DNA from: Paenibacillus albidus
Lineage (GTDB): Bacteria > Bacillota > Bacilli > Paenibacillales > Paenibacillaceae
DNA: 64,000 nt
Assembly (NCBI RefSeq): GCF_014644435.1
Contig: NZ_BMKR01000007.1
Span: 124,001-188,000 of the forward strand
Direction: 5' to 3'
Made by a program: the position numbers and the translations under genes
Part shown: in pieces, positions 45,851 to 55,500 of the stretch
How positions within the stretch are numbered: the first letter of the stretch is position 1
Layout of the letters: each line of letters begins with the position of its first letter
Notes under the pieces: generated by a model
The model's database searches: none
What the model saw: the letters and a program-made list of their open reading frames with translations, nothing else
What the model was told of the DNA's origin: nothing

Positions 45851-46870
45851 TTGCATGACCTGAACAAACCTCGCACGCGGCGGACACGCTGGTTCGTGAT
45901 CCCGCTGCTGCTGACCCTGATGCTGATCACTGCAGCTTGCAGCGCCAACTCCACGGGGAATGAGAAGACTACCGCTGAGTCAGCTGCGGCAACCCAAACT
46001 CCCGCTCCGGCAGAGACCACTCAGCCGACAGCCTCCGCGGAGACAGCCACTGTCAAGACAGTTATCACAGTGAACGGTGATATTGAGATTCCTGCCGAAC
46101 CGAAGCGGATTGTCGCTGAAGAATATCTCGGCAGTCTGATTCCACTGAACATGATCCCGGTGGGCGCACCCGGTCTGACTTTGCAGAACGTGTATTTCAA
46201 AGAAGCCCTCACAGGTGTTGAAGACACCGGCGACTATGGCAAGATGAACGCGGAGAAGATTATCGCGCTGAACCCGGACCTGATTATCTCCAGCAGCGTG
46301 GACAATTACGAAACTTTGAGCAAAATTGCCCCGACAGTCATTGTCCCTTATGGTGATCTGAAGAATGCCCATGAGGAGCTTACGTACTTTGGCAAGCTGT
46401 TTGGCAAGGAGAAGGAAGCGGCCGATTGGCTGGCTGAATACGACACACGTATTGCTGCAGCCAAGGCCAAGGTGGATGCCGCAATTCCGGCGGATGCCAG
46501 CTTCAGCATCCTCGAACTCACGGATAAAGCCATCTATGCCTACGGAGACAACTTTGGCCGCGGAGGACAACCCGTCTACCAGTCGCTGGGTCGCAAGCCG
46601 CCAACCGAGGTAGCCAGTGAGATCATGGAGAAACAATGGGCGGAGTTGTCAACTGAAGTGTTGAGCAAATACGCCGGGGATTATATCATTCTGACCTCTA
46701 ACCAGAAGACACTGGAAGATCTCAAGGCCGATCCTATCTGGAGCAGCCTTCCAGCGGTTAAGAATAACCAAGTCTATGTATGGAAGGAAGAGCGTTCCTG
46801 GTATTACGATCCCATTGCCGTGCTCTCTCAAACCGAGGAATTGGCCGATTGGCTGACCAGCAACAAATAA
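45851..46870 (+). CDS. Iron-siderophore-binding lipoprotein (FhuD/FeuA-like)
   Basis: The 339-residue lipoprotein has a twin-basic N-terminus, membrane segment and lipobox ITAAC (Cys at about 29), a Thr/Ala/Pro-rich linker and a FhuD-type fold (from about 75): PAEPKRIVAEEYLGSLIPLN, LNPDLIISSSVDNYETLSKI, VPYGDLKNAHEELTYFG. It captures an Fe(III)-siderophore. The start is a TTG preceded by AAGGAGG at eight bases; no ATG gives a good signal peptide. It follows the Btr-like gene on the plus strand, while its permeases lie 4 kb away on the other strand. Confidence 0.87.
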   Translation: MHDLNKPRTRRTRWFVIPLLLTLMLITAACSANSTGNEKTTAESAAATQTPAPAETTQPTASAETATVKTVITVNGDIEIPAEPKRIVAEEYLGSLIPLNMIPVGAPGLTLQNVYFKEALTGVEDTGDYGKMNAEKIIALNPDLIISSSVDNYETLSKIAPTVIVPYGDLKNAHEELTYFGKLFGKEKEAADWLAEYDTRIAAAKAKVDAAIPADASFSILELTDKAIYAYGDNFGRGGQPVYQSLGRKPPTEVASEIMEKQWAELSTEVLSKYAGDYIILTSNQKTLEDLKADPIWSSLPAVKNNQVYVWKEERSWYYDPIAVLSQTEELADWLTSNK

Positions 46871-46881
46871 ACTCTACACAA

Positions 46882-46924
46882 AAGGGATGTCCGCAGCCAC
46901 GAGGCGTAGCGGGCATCCTTTTTG
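46882..46924 (+). terminator. Terminator of the siderophore lipoprotein gene
   Basis: AAGGGATGTCCGC pairs with GCGGGCATCCTT across a 14-base loop, followed by TTTTGCTTT. Confidence 0.75.
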
Positions 46925-46956
46925 CTTTAACTTACAACATCGCGGTGTCACAATCT

Positions 46957-47141
46957 CATCCAGAGGCACTTTTGTCTTCCAATGGAGCTTTTTTCGCTAC
47001 AACCCCTCATCCAGAAGCATTTTTGCCTTCCAATCGAGCTTTTTTCGCTATCCTCCCTCATCTAGAGGCATTTTTGCCTTCCAATCGAGCTTTTTTCACT
47101 ACACGCCCTCATCCTAAGGCACTTTTGCCTTCCAATCGAGC
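46957..47141. repeat. Tandem 51-bp repeat, 3.6 copies
   Basis: Copies start at 46957, 47008, 47059 and 47110 (last one partial). Each begins CATC(C/T)(A/T)AGG-like, contains GGCA(C/T)TTTTG(T/C)CTTCCAAT and GAGCTTTTTTC, and ends with CCCT. Unit size is exactly 51 (17 codons), but the region lies after a terminator and has no ribosome site, so I treat it as non-coding. The rest of the stretch to 47301 shows no gene. Confidence 0.9.
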
Positions 47142-47301
47142 AAAACGGCCAGTTGGGAACGGACAGCCTCTTGTTCATGGAGGGATCTGGGCAAATTTAA
47201 TAATTACGGCCTGCTCTGTTCCGAAAAGATTTCATAACTACGTTCTCGGAAAGAACACTGCGGGCGTGGCTACTACCTGCACTGCACCATCCGAATAATA
47301 T

Positions 47302-47352
47302 AAAAAACGCGCAAGGCTGACATCCGCTCTAAATGGGTGCAAGCCCTGCACG
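47302..47352 (-). terminator. Terminator of the iron operon
   Basis: On the minus strand CGTGCAGGGCT and AGCCTTGCGCG pair (two G-U pairs) across a 23-base loop, followed by TTTTTT. It lies 39 bases after the reductase stop. Confidence 0.75.
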
Positions 47353-47390
47353 CTATAACTAATCTCTATTCTTAAGCACAGCAACCGTTC

Positions 47391-48431
47391 TTAATGGTCA
47401 TCCACTACGCCGAGCGCTTTGTTCTTCTCCTTGAAACGTTCATTATGGGAGGACACATAAGCCACCTTGGGCGCGGAGGGGTCCAGATACAGCTTGGCGC
47501 TGTTCAGTGCCAATACGGCATCGGTGAAGGTGCCTGCGATCAGGCGCACCTTGCTCGGATAGTCCACAAAATCGCCAGCGGCGAAGATTCCGGGTAGATT
47601 CGTCTCCAGCTTGCCCGATACATTCGCACACCAATCCCCCATATCGATCCCCCACTTTTTTAACGGCCCAAAATCGCTCTTCAGTCCATGGTTCACAATG
47701 ACAGCATCCACCTCAAACTGCACTGTCTCCCCGCTCTCTACATGGTTAATAGTGACCTGGTCAATGGTCTCGCCATTACTGCTGTGCAGCTGGCTAACGG
47801 CATAAGGAACGCGGACATCGACGGAGGAATTCTTCATACGCACAATATTCTTCTCATGTCCGCCGAACTGTTCCCTGCGGTGGACAACCGTGACGCTTGC
47901 CGCAACGGACTCCAGCTCATTCGCCCAGTCTACCGCCGAGTCGCCTCCGCCGGAGATCAGGACTCTTTTGCCGCGGAAGGGTTCCAGCTCCTGAACTGTG
48001 TAATGCAGGTTGGTAACCTCATAACGGTCCGCACCCTCGATTTCCAGCTTGGCCATTTGCAGAATGCCGTAGCCTATCGCCAGAATAACCGTCCGGGTCC
48101 AGTGTTGTTCTCCGCTGGCCGCAGTCAGAATGTAGGTTCCGTCTTCCTGGCGCGCCTGATGCGTGATCTGCTGTCCCAGCACAATTGTCGGCTCGAACGT
48201 CTGAGCCTGCTCCTTGAGCTGGCCAATTAGCTGATGGCAAAGGATTGGGGTGACGCCGCCGACGTCCCAGATCATTTTTTCGGGATAGATCAGCATTCTT
48301 CCGCCCAGCTCTTCCTTCGCTTCAATCAGTTTGGTCTTGAGGTCTCTCATTCCACTATAAAAAGCGGTATACATACCGGCAGGTCCTCCGCCAATGATAG
48401 TTACGTCATACAATTCCAGTTGGTTGCTCAT
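47391..48431 (-). CDS. Ferredoxin/flavodoxin-NADP+ reductase, thioredoxin-reductase type
   Basis: The 346-residue FAD enzyme has the FAD site [19 protein letters not shown] near residue 10, the NADP site [20 protein letters not shown] near 155 and the ending [20 protein letters not shown]. It lacks the CxxC pair of thioredoxin reductase, which places it in the YumC/YcgT group. It is last in the Fur-type operon, so it may supply electrons to release iron from imported siderophores. GGAGGG is six bases before the ATG. It follows the ABC gene by 65 bases. Confidence 0.9.
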   Translation of the reverse strand: MSNQLELYDVTIIGGGPAGMYTAFYSGMRDLKTKLIEAKEELGGRMLIYPEKMIWDVGGVTPILCHQLIGQLKEQAQTFEPTIVLGQQITHQARQEDGTYILTAASGEQHWTRTVILAIGYGILQMAKLEIEGADRYEVTNLHYTVQELEPFRGKRVLISGGGDSAVDWANELESVAASVTVVHRREQFGGHEKNIVRMKNSSVDVRVPYAVSQLHSSNGETIDQVTINHVESGETVQFEVDAVIVNHGLKSDFGPLKKWGIDMGDWCANVSGKLETNLPGIFAAGDFVDYPSKVRLIAGTFTDAVLALNSAKLYLDPSAPKVAYVSSHNERFKEKNKALGVVDDH

Positions 48432-48496
48432 CTTGTTCCCTCCAAAAGGTTATTCTATCTATGCTGCATCAGCCGTGCGGTGCACGGCCAAGCGGG

Positions 48497-50212
48497 TTAG
48501 GCTCCGAATTGCGCCCCATGCAGGCGGCTGTATATACCGGGAGTCCGGAGCAGCTCCTCATGCTTCCCTTGCTCGGCAATTCCTCCCTCGGCAACGACGA
48601 CAATGCGGTCGGCATTCTTAATCGTCGCCAGGCGGTGCGCGATGACAAGCGTGGTGCGCCCTTCGGACAACTCGGATAATGCCTCTTGGATCGCGGATTC
48701 CGTCTCGGTATCCAGCGCCGAGGTGGCCTCGTCCAGAATAAGAATGGTCGGGTTCTTCAGGAACATCCGGGCGATCGAGAGCCGCTGCTTCTGGCCTCCC
48801 GACAGCTTCACGCCGCGTTCACCGATCATCGTATCCAGCCCCGCAGGCTGGGACTTGATCAGTTCTTCCAGTTGGGCACGCCGCGCCGCTTCCCAGACTT
48901 CTGCTTCCGAAGCGCCCAGACGGCCATAGGCGATATTCTCGCGAATCGTGCCGTCGAACAGGAACACATCCTGCTGGACAATTCCGATATGGGAACGAAG
49001 GGATTCCAGGGTCATGGACCGGATGTCGATGCCGTCTATTTCGATGGCCCCGTCGGTGACATCGTAGAAACGCGGCAGCAGACTGCAAAGTGTTGTTTTG
49101 CCGGCCCCGGATGGCCCTACAAGCGCAACGGTCTCTCCTGCCGTAACCGACAGATTGACGTTGTTTAGAACCTTTTCCTTGTCGCTGTATGCGAAACCTA
49201 CATCCTTAAAGGTGATATTCCCCGTCAGGTTGTGAACCACGCGTGCGTCTTTAGCATCGTCCACATCCGGCTCTGTCTCCAGCAGTTCCAGATACCGTTT
49301 GAATCCGGCGATCCCTTTGGGATAAGTCTCGATGACGGAATTAATTTGCTGGAGCGGCCCAAAGAATACATTGGACAACATGACAAAAGCAATAAATTCA
49401 CCGTAAGTCATCTGATCCTGAATAACGAACCAAGTTCCGCACAGGAGCACAAACAATGAGACCAGTTTCATCAGAATGAAACTGAACGATGAATTCCAGG
49501 CCATAATCCGGTAGGTCAGCAGCTTCGTAATCCGGAAGCGCTCATTATTCACCGCAAAGCGGGAAATTTCATGATTCTCATTGGCAAAAGCCTGAACCAC
49601 ACGGATGCCGCTCACATTGTTCTCCACACGGGCGTTGTAATCGGCAATGTCGGAGAACATGATTTTGAAGGCTTTGGACATCTTGCGGCTGAAGTACATG
49701 GACAAGTAGATCATCAGCGGCACAATGACGAACGTCAGAATAGCCAGCTGCCAATTAATGCTCAGCATGATGCCGAATACGCCGAGCAGCGTCATGACGG
49801 CAATGAACAAATCCTCCGGCCCATGATGCGCGATCTCCCCGATATCCATCAGATCATTCGTCATCCGCGATACCAGATGTCCGGTTTTGTTGTTGTCGAA
49901 AAAGTTGAAGGACAACTTCTGTACACGGTCAAACAGCTTTTTGCGCATATCCGATTCAATGTTGATCCCCAGCTTATGCCCCCAGTAGGTAACGACAAAA
50001 TGCATGAATGAACTGACGATATAGATACCCAGCAGTCCAAGGCAAGAATATAGAATCCACTTCCAGTTGCCGCTGGGCAGCAGATCATCCACCACCCGGT
50101 TTACTGCCAGAGGAAAGACCAGTTCCAGCAATGCTGCGGCAATGGCACAGGAGAAATCCAGAATAAAGAGCCCTTTATATGGCCTATAGTAAGCAAAAAA
50201 ACGACGCAGCAT
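48497..50212 (-). CDS. ABC transporter with fused membrane and ATPase domains (exporter fold)
   Basis: The 571-residue protein has an exporter-type six-helix domain (about 1-310) and an ATPase domain with Walker A GPSGAGKTT, signature LSGGQKQR and Walker B ILILDEATSALD. As a half-transporter it should work as a homodimer. Its place between siderophore permeases and the reductase, under an apparent Fur box, is unusual: it could export a siderophore, or act as an IrtAB/YbtPQ-like importer, though no siderophore-interacting domain is fused to it. The ribosome site AGGAG is about twelve bases from the ATG. It cannot replace a FecE-type ATPase, which normally pairs with FecCD permeases. Confidence 0.85.
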   Translation of the reverse strand: MLRRFFAYYRPYKGLFILDFSCAIAAALLELVFPLAVNRVVDDLLPSGNWKWILYSCLGLLGIYIVSSFMHFVVTYWGHKLGINIESDMRKKLFDRVQKLSFNFFDNNKTGHLVSRMTNDLMDIGEIAHHGPEDLFIAVMTLLGVFGIMLSINWQLAILTFVIVPLMIYLSMYFSRKMSKAFKIMFSDIADYNARVENNVSGIRVVQAFANENHEISRFAVNNERFRITKLLTYRIMAWNSSFSFILMKLVSLFVLLCGTWFVIQDQMTYGEFIAFVMLSNVFFGPLQQINSVIETYPKGIAGFKRYLELLETEPDVDDAKDARVVHNLTGNITFKDVGFAYSDKEKVLNNVNLSVTAGETVALVGPSGAGKTTLCSLLPRFYDVTDGAIEIDGIDIRSMTLESLRSHIGIVQQDVFLFDGTIRENIAYGRLGASEAEVWEAARRAQLEELIKSQPAGLDTMIGERGVKLSGGQKQRLSIARMFLKNPTILILDEATSALDTETESAIQEALSELSEGRTTLVIAHRLATIKNADRIVVVAEGGIAEQGKHEELLRTPGIYSRLHGAQFGA

Positions 50213-50240
50213 GGCAAGTATCCGCTCCTTTCTTTTTTGA

Positions 50241-51278
50241 TCAGGACTTGGTGCGGGCTAGCAGGTATAGAAAGTACGGAGCTCCAATCACAGCAACAAC
50301 AATGCCCGTAGGCACTTCTGACGGCTGCAAAATCCAGCGTCCGAGCGTATCCGCTATCAAAACAAGGAGTGAACCCAGCAGCGCCGCCGTCGGCAGCATC
50401 AGCTGATGTTTCGGACCGACCAGCCTTCTGGCCAGATGGGGACCAACAAGGCCAACGAACCCGATTCCTCCGCTCACCGCGACGCTTGCAGCCGCAAGGC
50501 CAACTGCTGCCGCAAGCAGCTTGAACTGCTCTCTGTTAACGGCTGCGCCAAGTCCCGTCGCTGTCTGCTCACCCAGATTCAGCACATTCATTACCCGGGC
50601 CTTGAAGATGACATAAGGCAAAAGAATGAGAATCCACGGCAGCAGGGATAACACAAACTTCCAGCTGGTTCCCCAAATGCTGCCGGCCAGCCAGGTGGCG
50701 ACGAACTTATATTTATCAGGATCAAGCTTAAGGGTAAGTACAATCATGGCCGCACTCATCCCTGCCGCTATCGCCACCCCGGTAAGCAGCAAGCGAATGG
50801 GTGAAACCCCTTCATGACGCTTGTAGGCCAGGGAATAGATGAGGATGGCAGTGACTGCGGCGCCGAAGAATGCAACCAAAGGCAGCAAGAATACGGGGGC
50901 CGCAGCGGTTGTAGGGTAAAAGGAAATCAGCAGCATCACCATCAGACCGGCACCGGCATTAATCCCCAGAATCCCCGGATCGGCCAGTGAATTGCGGAAT
51001 ACTCCCTGCATTACCGCTCCGGACACAGCCAGTCCGGCACCGATCAGGACCGAGATTACGATGCGGGGCAGCCGGAAATCAAAGAGAATCAGCTCCTGCT
51101 TGGCTGTCCCGCTCCCGAACATCGTTTTTAACAGCTCTATAGGAGTTAATCTTATGTATCCCGTATTTACACTGATAATAAAAACAAGCACAATCAAAAT
51201 GGACAGCACAAGCATAACGAAAAGACCCTTTTTGTTTCTGGCCTGATCGAAGGATGCGGGCGATGTTTTCTCCAGCAT
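50241..51278 (-). CDS. FecCD-type iron-siderophore permease
   Basis: The 345-residue permease of the FecCD family has about ten helices and the motifs RLPRIVISVLIGAGLAVSGAVMQGVFRN (split over helices 2-3), NPLADPGILGINAGA-like ADPGILGINAGAGLMV and PHLARRLVGPKHQLMLP near the C-terminus. It pairs with the preceding permease to form the membrane channel for Fe-siderophore. Its ATG directly follows the stop codon of that gene. No FecE ATPase gene follows; the next gene, 29 bases on, is a fused exporter-type ABC protein. Confidence 0.9.
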   Translation of the reverse strand: MLEKTSPASFDQARNKKGLFVMLVLSILIVLVFIISVNTGYIRLTPIELLKTMFGSGTAKQELILFDFRLPRIVISVLIGAGLAVSGAVMQGVFRNSLADPGILGINAGAGLMVMLLISFYPTTAAAPVFLLPLVAFFGAAVTAILIYSLAYKRHEGVSPIRLLLTGVAIAAGMSAAMIVLTLKLDPDKYKFVATWLAGSIWGTSWKFVLSLLPWILILLPYVIFKARVMNVLNLGEQTATGLGAAVNREQFKLLAAAVGLAAASVAVSGGIGFVGLVGPHLARRLVGPKHQLMLPTAALLGSLLVLIADTLGRWILQPSEVPTGIVVAVIGAPYFLYLLARTKS

Positions 51279-52337
51279 TTACAGTTCCCTCTTTTCTTTG
51301 CGCGCAAGGTACAGGAAGAAGGGTACCCCGATAAGCGCAATGATGGCACCAAGCGGTGTCTCATGCGGCGGGTTGATCATCCTCGCGGTAAGATCGGCAA
51401 AGACGGCAAGCAGACTGCCCAGTATAGCCGAGCAAGGAATGATCCAGCGGTAATCCACCCCGACCAGATAACGTGTCAAATGGGGAATAATCAGACCGAT
51501 AAATCCGACCGAACCAACCACTGCCACCGAAGAACCGGCCAGGACCAGCACAATCAAAGCCCCCGCCAGTTTAACCAGGCCAACCCGCTGTCCAAGACCT
51601 TTGGCAATGTCTTCCCCCAGACTGAGCATTGTAATGGAGCGTGACAAGATTATGCCGCCTATAATCGCTCCGCCGACCCATGGGAGCATAATCTTGAGCT
51701 GTACCCATTTGGTACCGGCCACTCCGCCTGCATACCAGAAGGCCAAATCCTGGCCAATATTAAAATAAAGCGCAACACCCTCGCTGAGCGCCTGCAGCAG
51801 TAGACTTAATGCCGCGCCGGCCAGAACCAGCCGCGTAGGGGTAAGCCCTCCTTTGGCCATAGAACCAATCCCGTATACAATGGCAGCGCCTCCGCCTGCA
51901 CCAAGAAAGGCATAGAAGATCAGATACATAAACGATAATCCGGGAAAAAAGGCAAAACACAGCGCCAAGGCAAAGCCGGCCCCCGCATTGATGCCCATCA
52001 GCCCCGAATCAGCCAAAGGGTTGCGTGTCATTCCCTGCATAATCGCTCCCGCAACTGCAAAGCTGGCACCAACCATAACCCCTCCCAGCACACGCGGAAG
52101 ACGCAAATCCATAATGATCTGATGTTCGGTGATCTCCGGATTGAAATGGAAGATTGCCGTCCATACGACAGAAAGCTTGATATCGGCTGCTCCGAAGGAG
52201 ACTGAGACCGCGATGCCCAGTGCAAGCGCAACCAGACCCCCGACCAAGATTAGGGTAGCTACCCATGGACGTGAACGCAACTTTTCCTGCTGCGTCTGTT
52301 TGTTAATCCCCATCCTGGTAGTCGCCTGTTGATTCAT
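51279..52337 (-). CDS. FecCD-type iron-siderophore permease
   Basis: The 352-residue protein has about ten helices with the FecCD marks LRLPRVLGGVMVGASFAVAG, ADSGLMGINAGAGFALALCF and PHLTRYLVGVDYRWIIPCSA. It is the first gene of the iron operon. The ATG at 52337 is chosen since AGGGTG lies a few bases before it and the protein then begins with a short cytosolic tail; the open frame extends 27 codons further into the Fur box. A Fur-type box lies at 52363-52377. Confidence 0.9.
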   Translation of the reverse strand: MNQQATTRMGINKQTQQEKLRSRPWVATLILVGGLVALALGIAVSVSFGAADIKLSVVWTAIFHFNPEITEHQIIMDLRLPRVLGGVMVGASFAVAGAIMQGMTRNPLADSGLMGINAGAGFALALCFAFFPGLSFMYLIFYAFLGAGGGAAIVYGIGSMAKGGLTPTRLVLAGAALSLLLQALSEGVALYFNIGQDLAFWYAGGVAGTKWVQLKIMLPWVGGAIIGGIILSRSITMLSLGEDIAKGLGQRVGLVKLAGALIVLVLAGSSVAVVGSVGFIGLIIPHLTRYLVGVDYRWIIPCSAILGSLLAVFADLTARMINPPHETPLGAIIALIGVPFFLYLARKEKREL

Positions 52338-52362
52338 GAATGTCACCCTATTTCTATGAAAT

Positions 52363-52377
52363 TGATTCTCATTATCA
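52363..52377. promoter_or_regulatory. Fur-type box upstream of the FecCD operon
   Basis: TGATTCTCATTATCA matches the 7-1-7 Fur consensus in 13 of 15 places. It lies 25 bases before the permease ATG. Confidence 0.8.
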
Positions 52378-52521
52378 TCATATTGTACTTGAGATTGCAG
52401 TATTTTGGCAATGGACAAAAGTGACCTTACTTGAGGATTTCAAAACGAATTGGGTAAGTCGAAGATAAAGCGGGGGTTATTATCGCGCGTCACCTCTAGA
52501 ATCGAACAGAAACCACACATC

Positions 52522-52560
52522 AAAACAACCGCCCCCGCAATAAATGCGGAGGCAGCCGCC
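52522..52560 (-). terminator. Terminator of the xylan operon
   Basis: Minus strand: GCCTCCGC, loop ATTTATT, GCGGGGGC, followed by TTGTTTTG. It lies about 30 bases after the SLH xylanase stop codon. Confidence 0.7.
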
Positions 52561-52591
52561 CTCATTTAATTCTTTATCTCTTCAGAAGATA

Positions 52592-55500
52592 TTACCGCTT
52601 CCAGATGCGATACAGAATAGCCGCCGCTTCGGCACGGGTCAGGTTGTCGCTCGGCGCCAGCAGGCTGCCTTTGCCGTTGACTATACCCGCTTCCACGAGG
52701 GAGGAGACGCTTGCTCTGGCGTAGCCGGCAACACTGGCTGCGTCGGAGTATGTGCTCAGATTCGCGCTGCCGGATACCTGCTTGCCGGCTGTGCTTAGCG
52801 CCCGCGTCACCAGTACCATCATATCCTGGCGGGAGATGGAGCTGTCCGGGCGGAACGTGTGATCTGCAAAGCCATTCACTAGGCCCAGTTGCCGGGCAAT
52901 GCCAATCTCCTTTGCGTAGGAGGCTTCCGGGCTGATATCGGCAAATGTTCCCGCCTGCTGGCCGTTTCCGGTCAGTTCAAGCGCTCTGACCAAGACGGCG
53001 ACGAAGTCGGCTCTCTTGATGGGAGCCTCTGGAGAGAATCGGTGCTCCTCCGTGCCCCGAATAACACCACGCGCGGCCATGGCATCAACCGCCTCCTTGG
53101 CCCAGGAGAGAGGCTGCAAATCTCTAAAGGATGTAGAAGCATAAGCCACAGCATACGTGCTGAAATGGGTGGTACGGAAGACGACGGCTCCGCTCTTTGA
53201 ATCATATCGCCCGTTCGGCACAGGAGCCAGACTTCCGTCTGCTTCGAGATATCTGACGACGAGACGATCCGGGCTGCCCAGCTCCTCAGCAGCCGGCGAG
53301 TATGGGATAAATACGGTCACTGGCGCAGACGGGTTGTTCCAGGCGACGGCACGGCCTCCTGCCATCATCATCAGCTCAATTACCGGATGACTGCCGATTC
53401 CATCACGAGCATTGGCTCCCATATTGTCAGAGGAGATTTTGCCGATCCTAATCGCCACTGATTCTGCGTTCACTTCTGTGTTCGAGAGCATATGGCTCGG
53501 AACCCGGATCTGGGCAAACTCTGTCTGCAGGAGCAGATCAAATATCATCTGGCCACCCAATTTTGCGGCAGGCAGCTCGATTTCGTAGGAGCCAGCCCCT
53601 ATTTGCGCCGGGAGCGCAATGACAATCTGTCTCTTGCCGGCGGTGTCCGCAGTAGCCTGTTCCAGCGCTTTTGTCATGCTGTCGTCCGTGATGGATGCTT
53701 TGGCAGTGCCATTTAGCAGACTTACTGCCGGTTTGATGGTCACGGTTCCGTCGGCGCCCAATATGCTGGATGCCGGCGTGACGTTATTAGTACTGCCATT
53801 GGTGCTGTTATTGTTTCTGTTATCTCCATTGCCGTTATCTGGGCCATTACCGTTATCAGGACCGCTGCCGCCATCGGAAGTCTTGCCGGTCAGCGTCACT
53901 ATGCCATACACGGAGGTATCCTGGTACCCGTTGCCTGTCGTATCGTTCCAGGCCGCGACGCTCTCACGCGCACCGGCCTTGGCGTCGTTGATCTGAACGT
54001 CGAATCCGATCTTGGCACCGTTGCCCGGCGAGATCGCCGTCAGGGGGATTTTCATCTCAACCGTATAATTCGTGCCAGACACCAGCGTCTTCGTCTCTAC
54101 ACCTTCCCCAATAGCTGCCGGACTAAACGACGTCTCGTTGTCGTAGTTGACCCGGTACTGACCGTCGTCCGTTTGGTAGAAGGTCGTCTTGCCATTGTTC
54201 TGATCCAGAAACACCTCGACTGAATCCTGCTCCCATGGATTCGCGCTTGATTTATCCAGTTCGTTGTCGCTTACCTCGACCAGGACATACAGGTTCTTAA
54301 CGTCCCACAACGCTTTGGCTGTGCCGCTTGCGCCCTGCCAAGCCATCTGGTACCGGTTGACCTGCATTGCCGGCGCCTGTTCCCAGACACTGTCAATCGT
54401 TCCGTCAATCACTGGTGTACCATAGTTCGCTGCAGACTGATTTGCTCCGGACGTGTCCGGGGTATGCTCCGAAATGAATTTGGCCGGATCGATGACCCCG
54501 TAATAGGCCGGTTTGGCCTGCAGCTCCTTGTCAAACAGCAGCGGACTATTTTCCGTGCGCCAGCTGGCAGCATCATTTAAGCCCCAAAAGGTGACACGCG
54601 CGATGTTGGCGCTGTGTTCCTTATAGAGTTTCAACAGCTGCGCGTAGTAGTAAGCCTGCACTTCCGCTTCTTTTTCGGTAATCTTGCTATTGCTTCCGGC
54701 TCCAACGTCCAGCTCCGTCACACTGACCTCCACGCCCGCTGCAATGAACTTCTCCAAGGACAGCTTCACGTTGGTCTGGTTCGTGTTGACGTTGTAGTGC
54801 CCTTGCATCCCGATGCCGTCAATCAGCTTTTTACCCGGATGATCCGCAGTATACTTGACGTTCAGCTCCTTGACCATGCTGGCGATCGCCGTCGCCTTAT
54901 TCTGGTTGTCTTCGTTGTAATCGTTGTAGTAGAGCTTGATGTCCCACTCCGGATGCTGATCCAGCACCTCGCGGGCCGCCAGAAATGCCTGCTCGACATA
55001 ATCAGGACCGATCGCATTGTACCATGCTGATTTGCGCAATGCATTTTTCCAGTCGGCCGGGTTTGACGGATTGTCGTTCATAGCCTCGTTCACGACATCC
55101 CAAGAAATAACCTGATTGCCAAAGTGCTCCATAACGCTGCGGATGTGGACCCGCATATTGTCCAGCGCTTCCTCTCTGGACAATACAGTTTCAGAACCAC
55201 TGTTATCCGTCTTCTTGTTCATCCAGGCTGGTGTCTGCTGGTGCCAGACCAGCACATGCCCATGTACCCTCATTCCTTCATCCAGTGCCTTATTGACAAG
55301 AGCATCAGACGCGTCAAAGGTGAAGACGCCTTTATTCTTTTGCAAGCCGTCCGGCTTCATGGCATTTTCCGCAGTCACCACGTTGTGGTGCAGCTTCAGC
55401 AATTCCAGACGTTTGCCTTCCAGATCCGCCGCAGAAACAGCATTGCCGATCAGGAAGTCATTCTGGTAGGCCTCTTTGATTGGCTTCAGATCCTTTTGAA

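Noticed and set aside
46957..47141. CRISPR array at the 51-bp repeats
   Set aside because: The repeats are contiguous, without unique spacers, and no cas genes are near.
46780..47298. A 172-residue open frame over the 51-bp tandem repeats
   Set aside because: It begins inside the siderophore lipoprotein gene, runs across its terminator and has no ribosome site; the repeats translate to a peptide with no known relatives.
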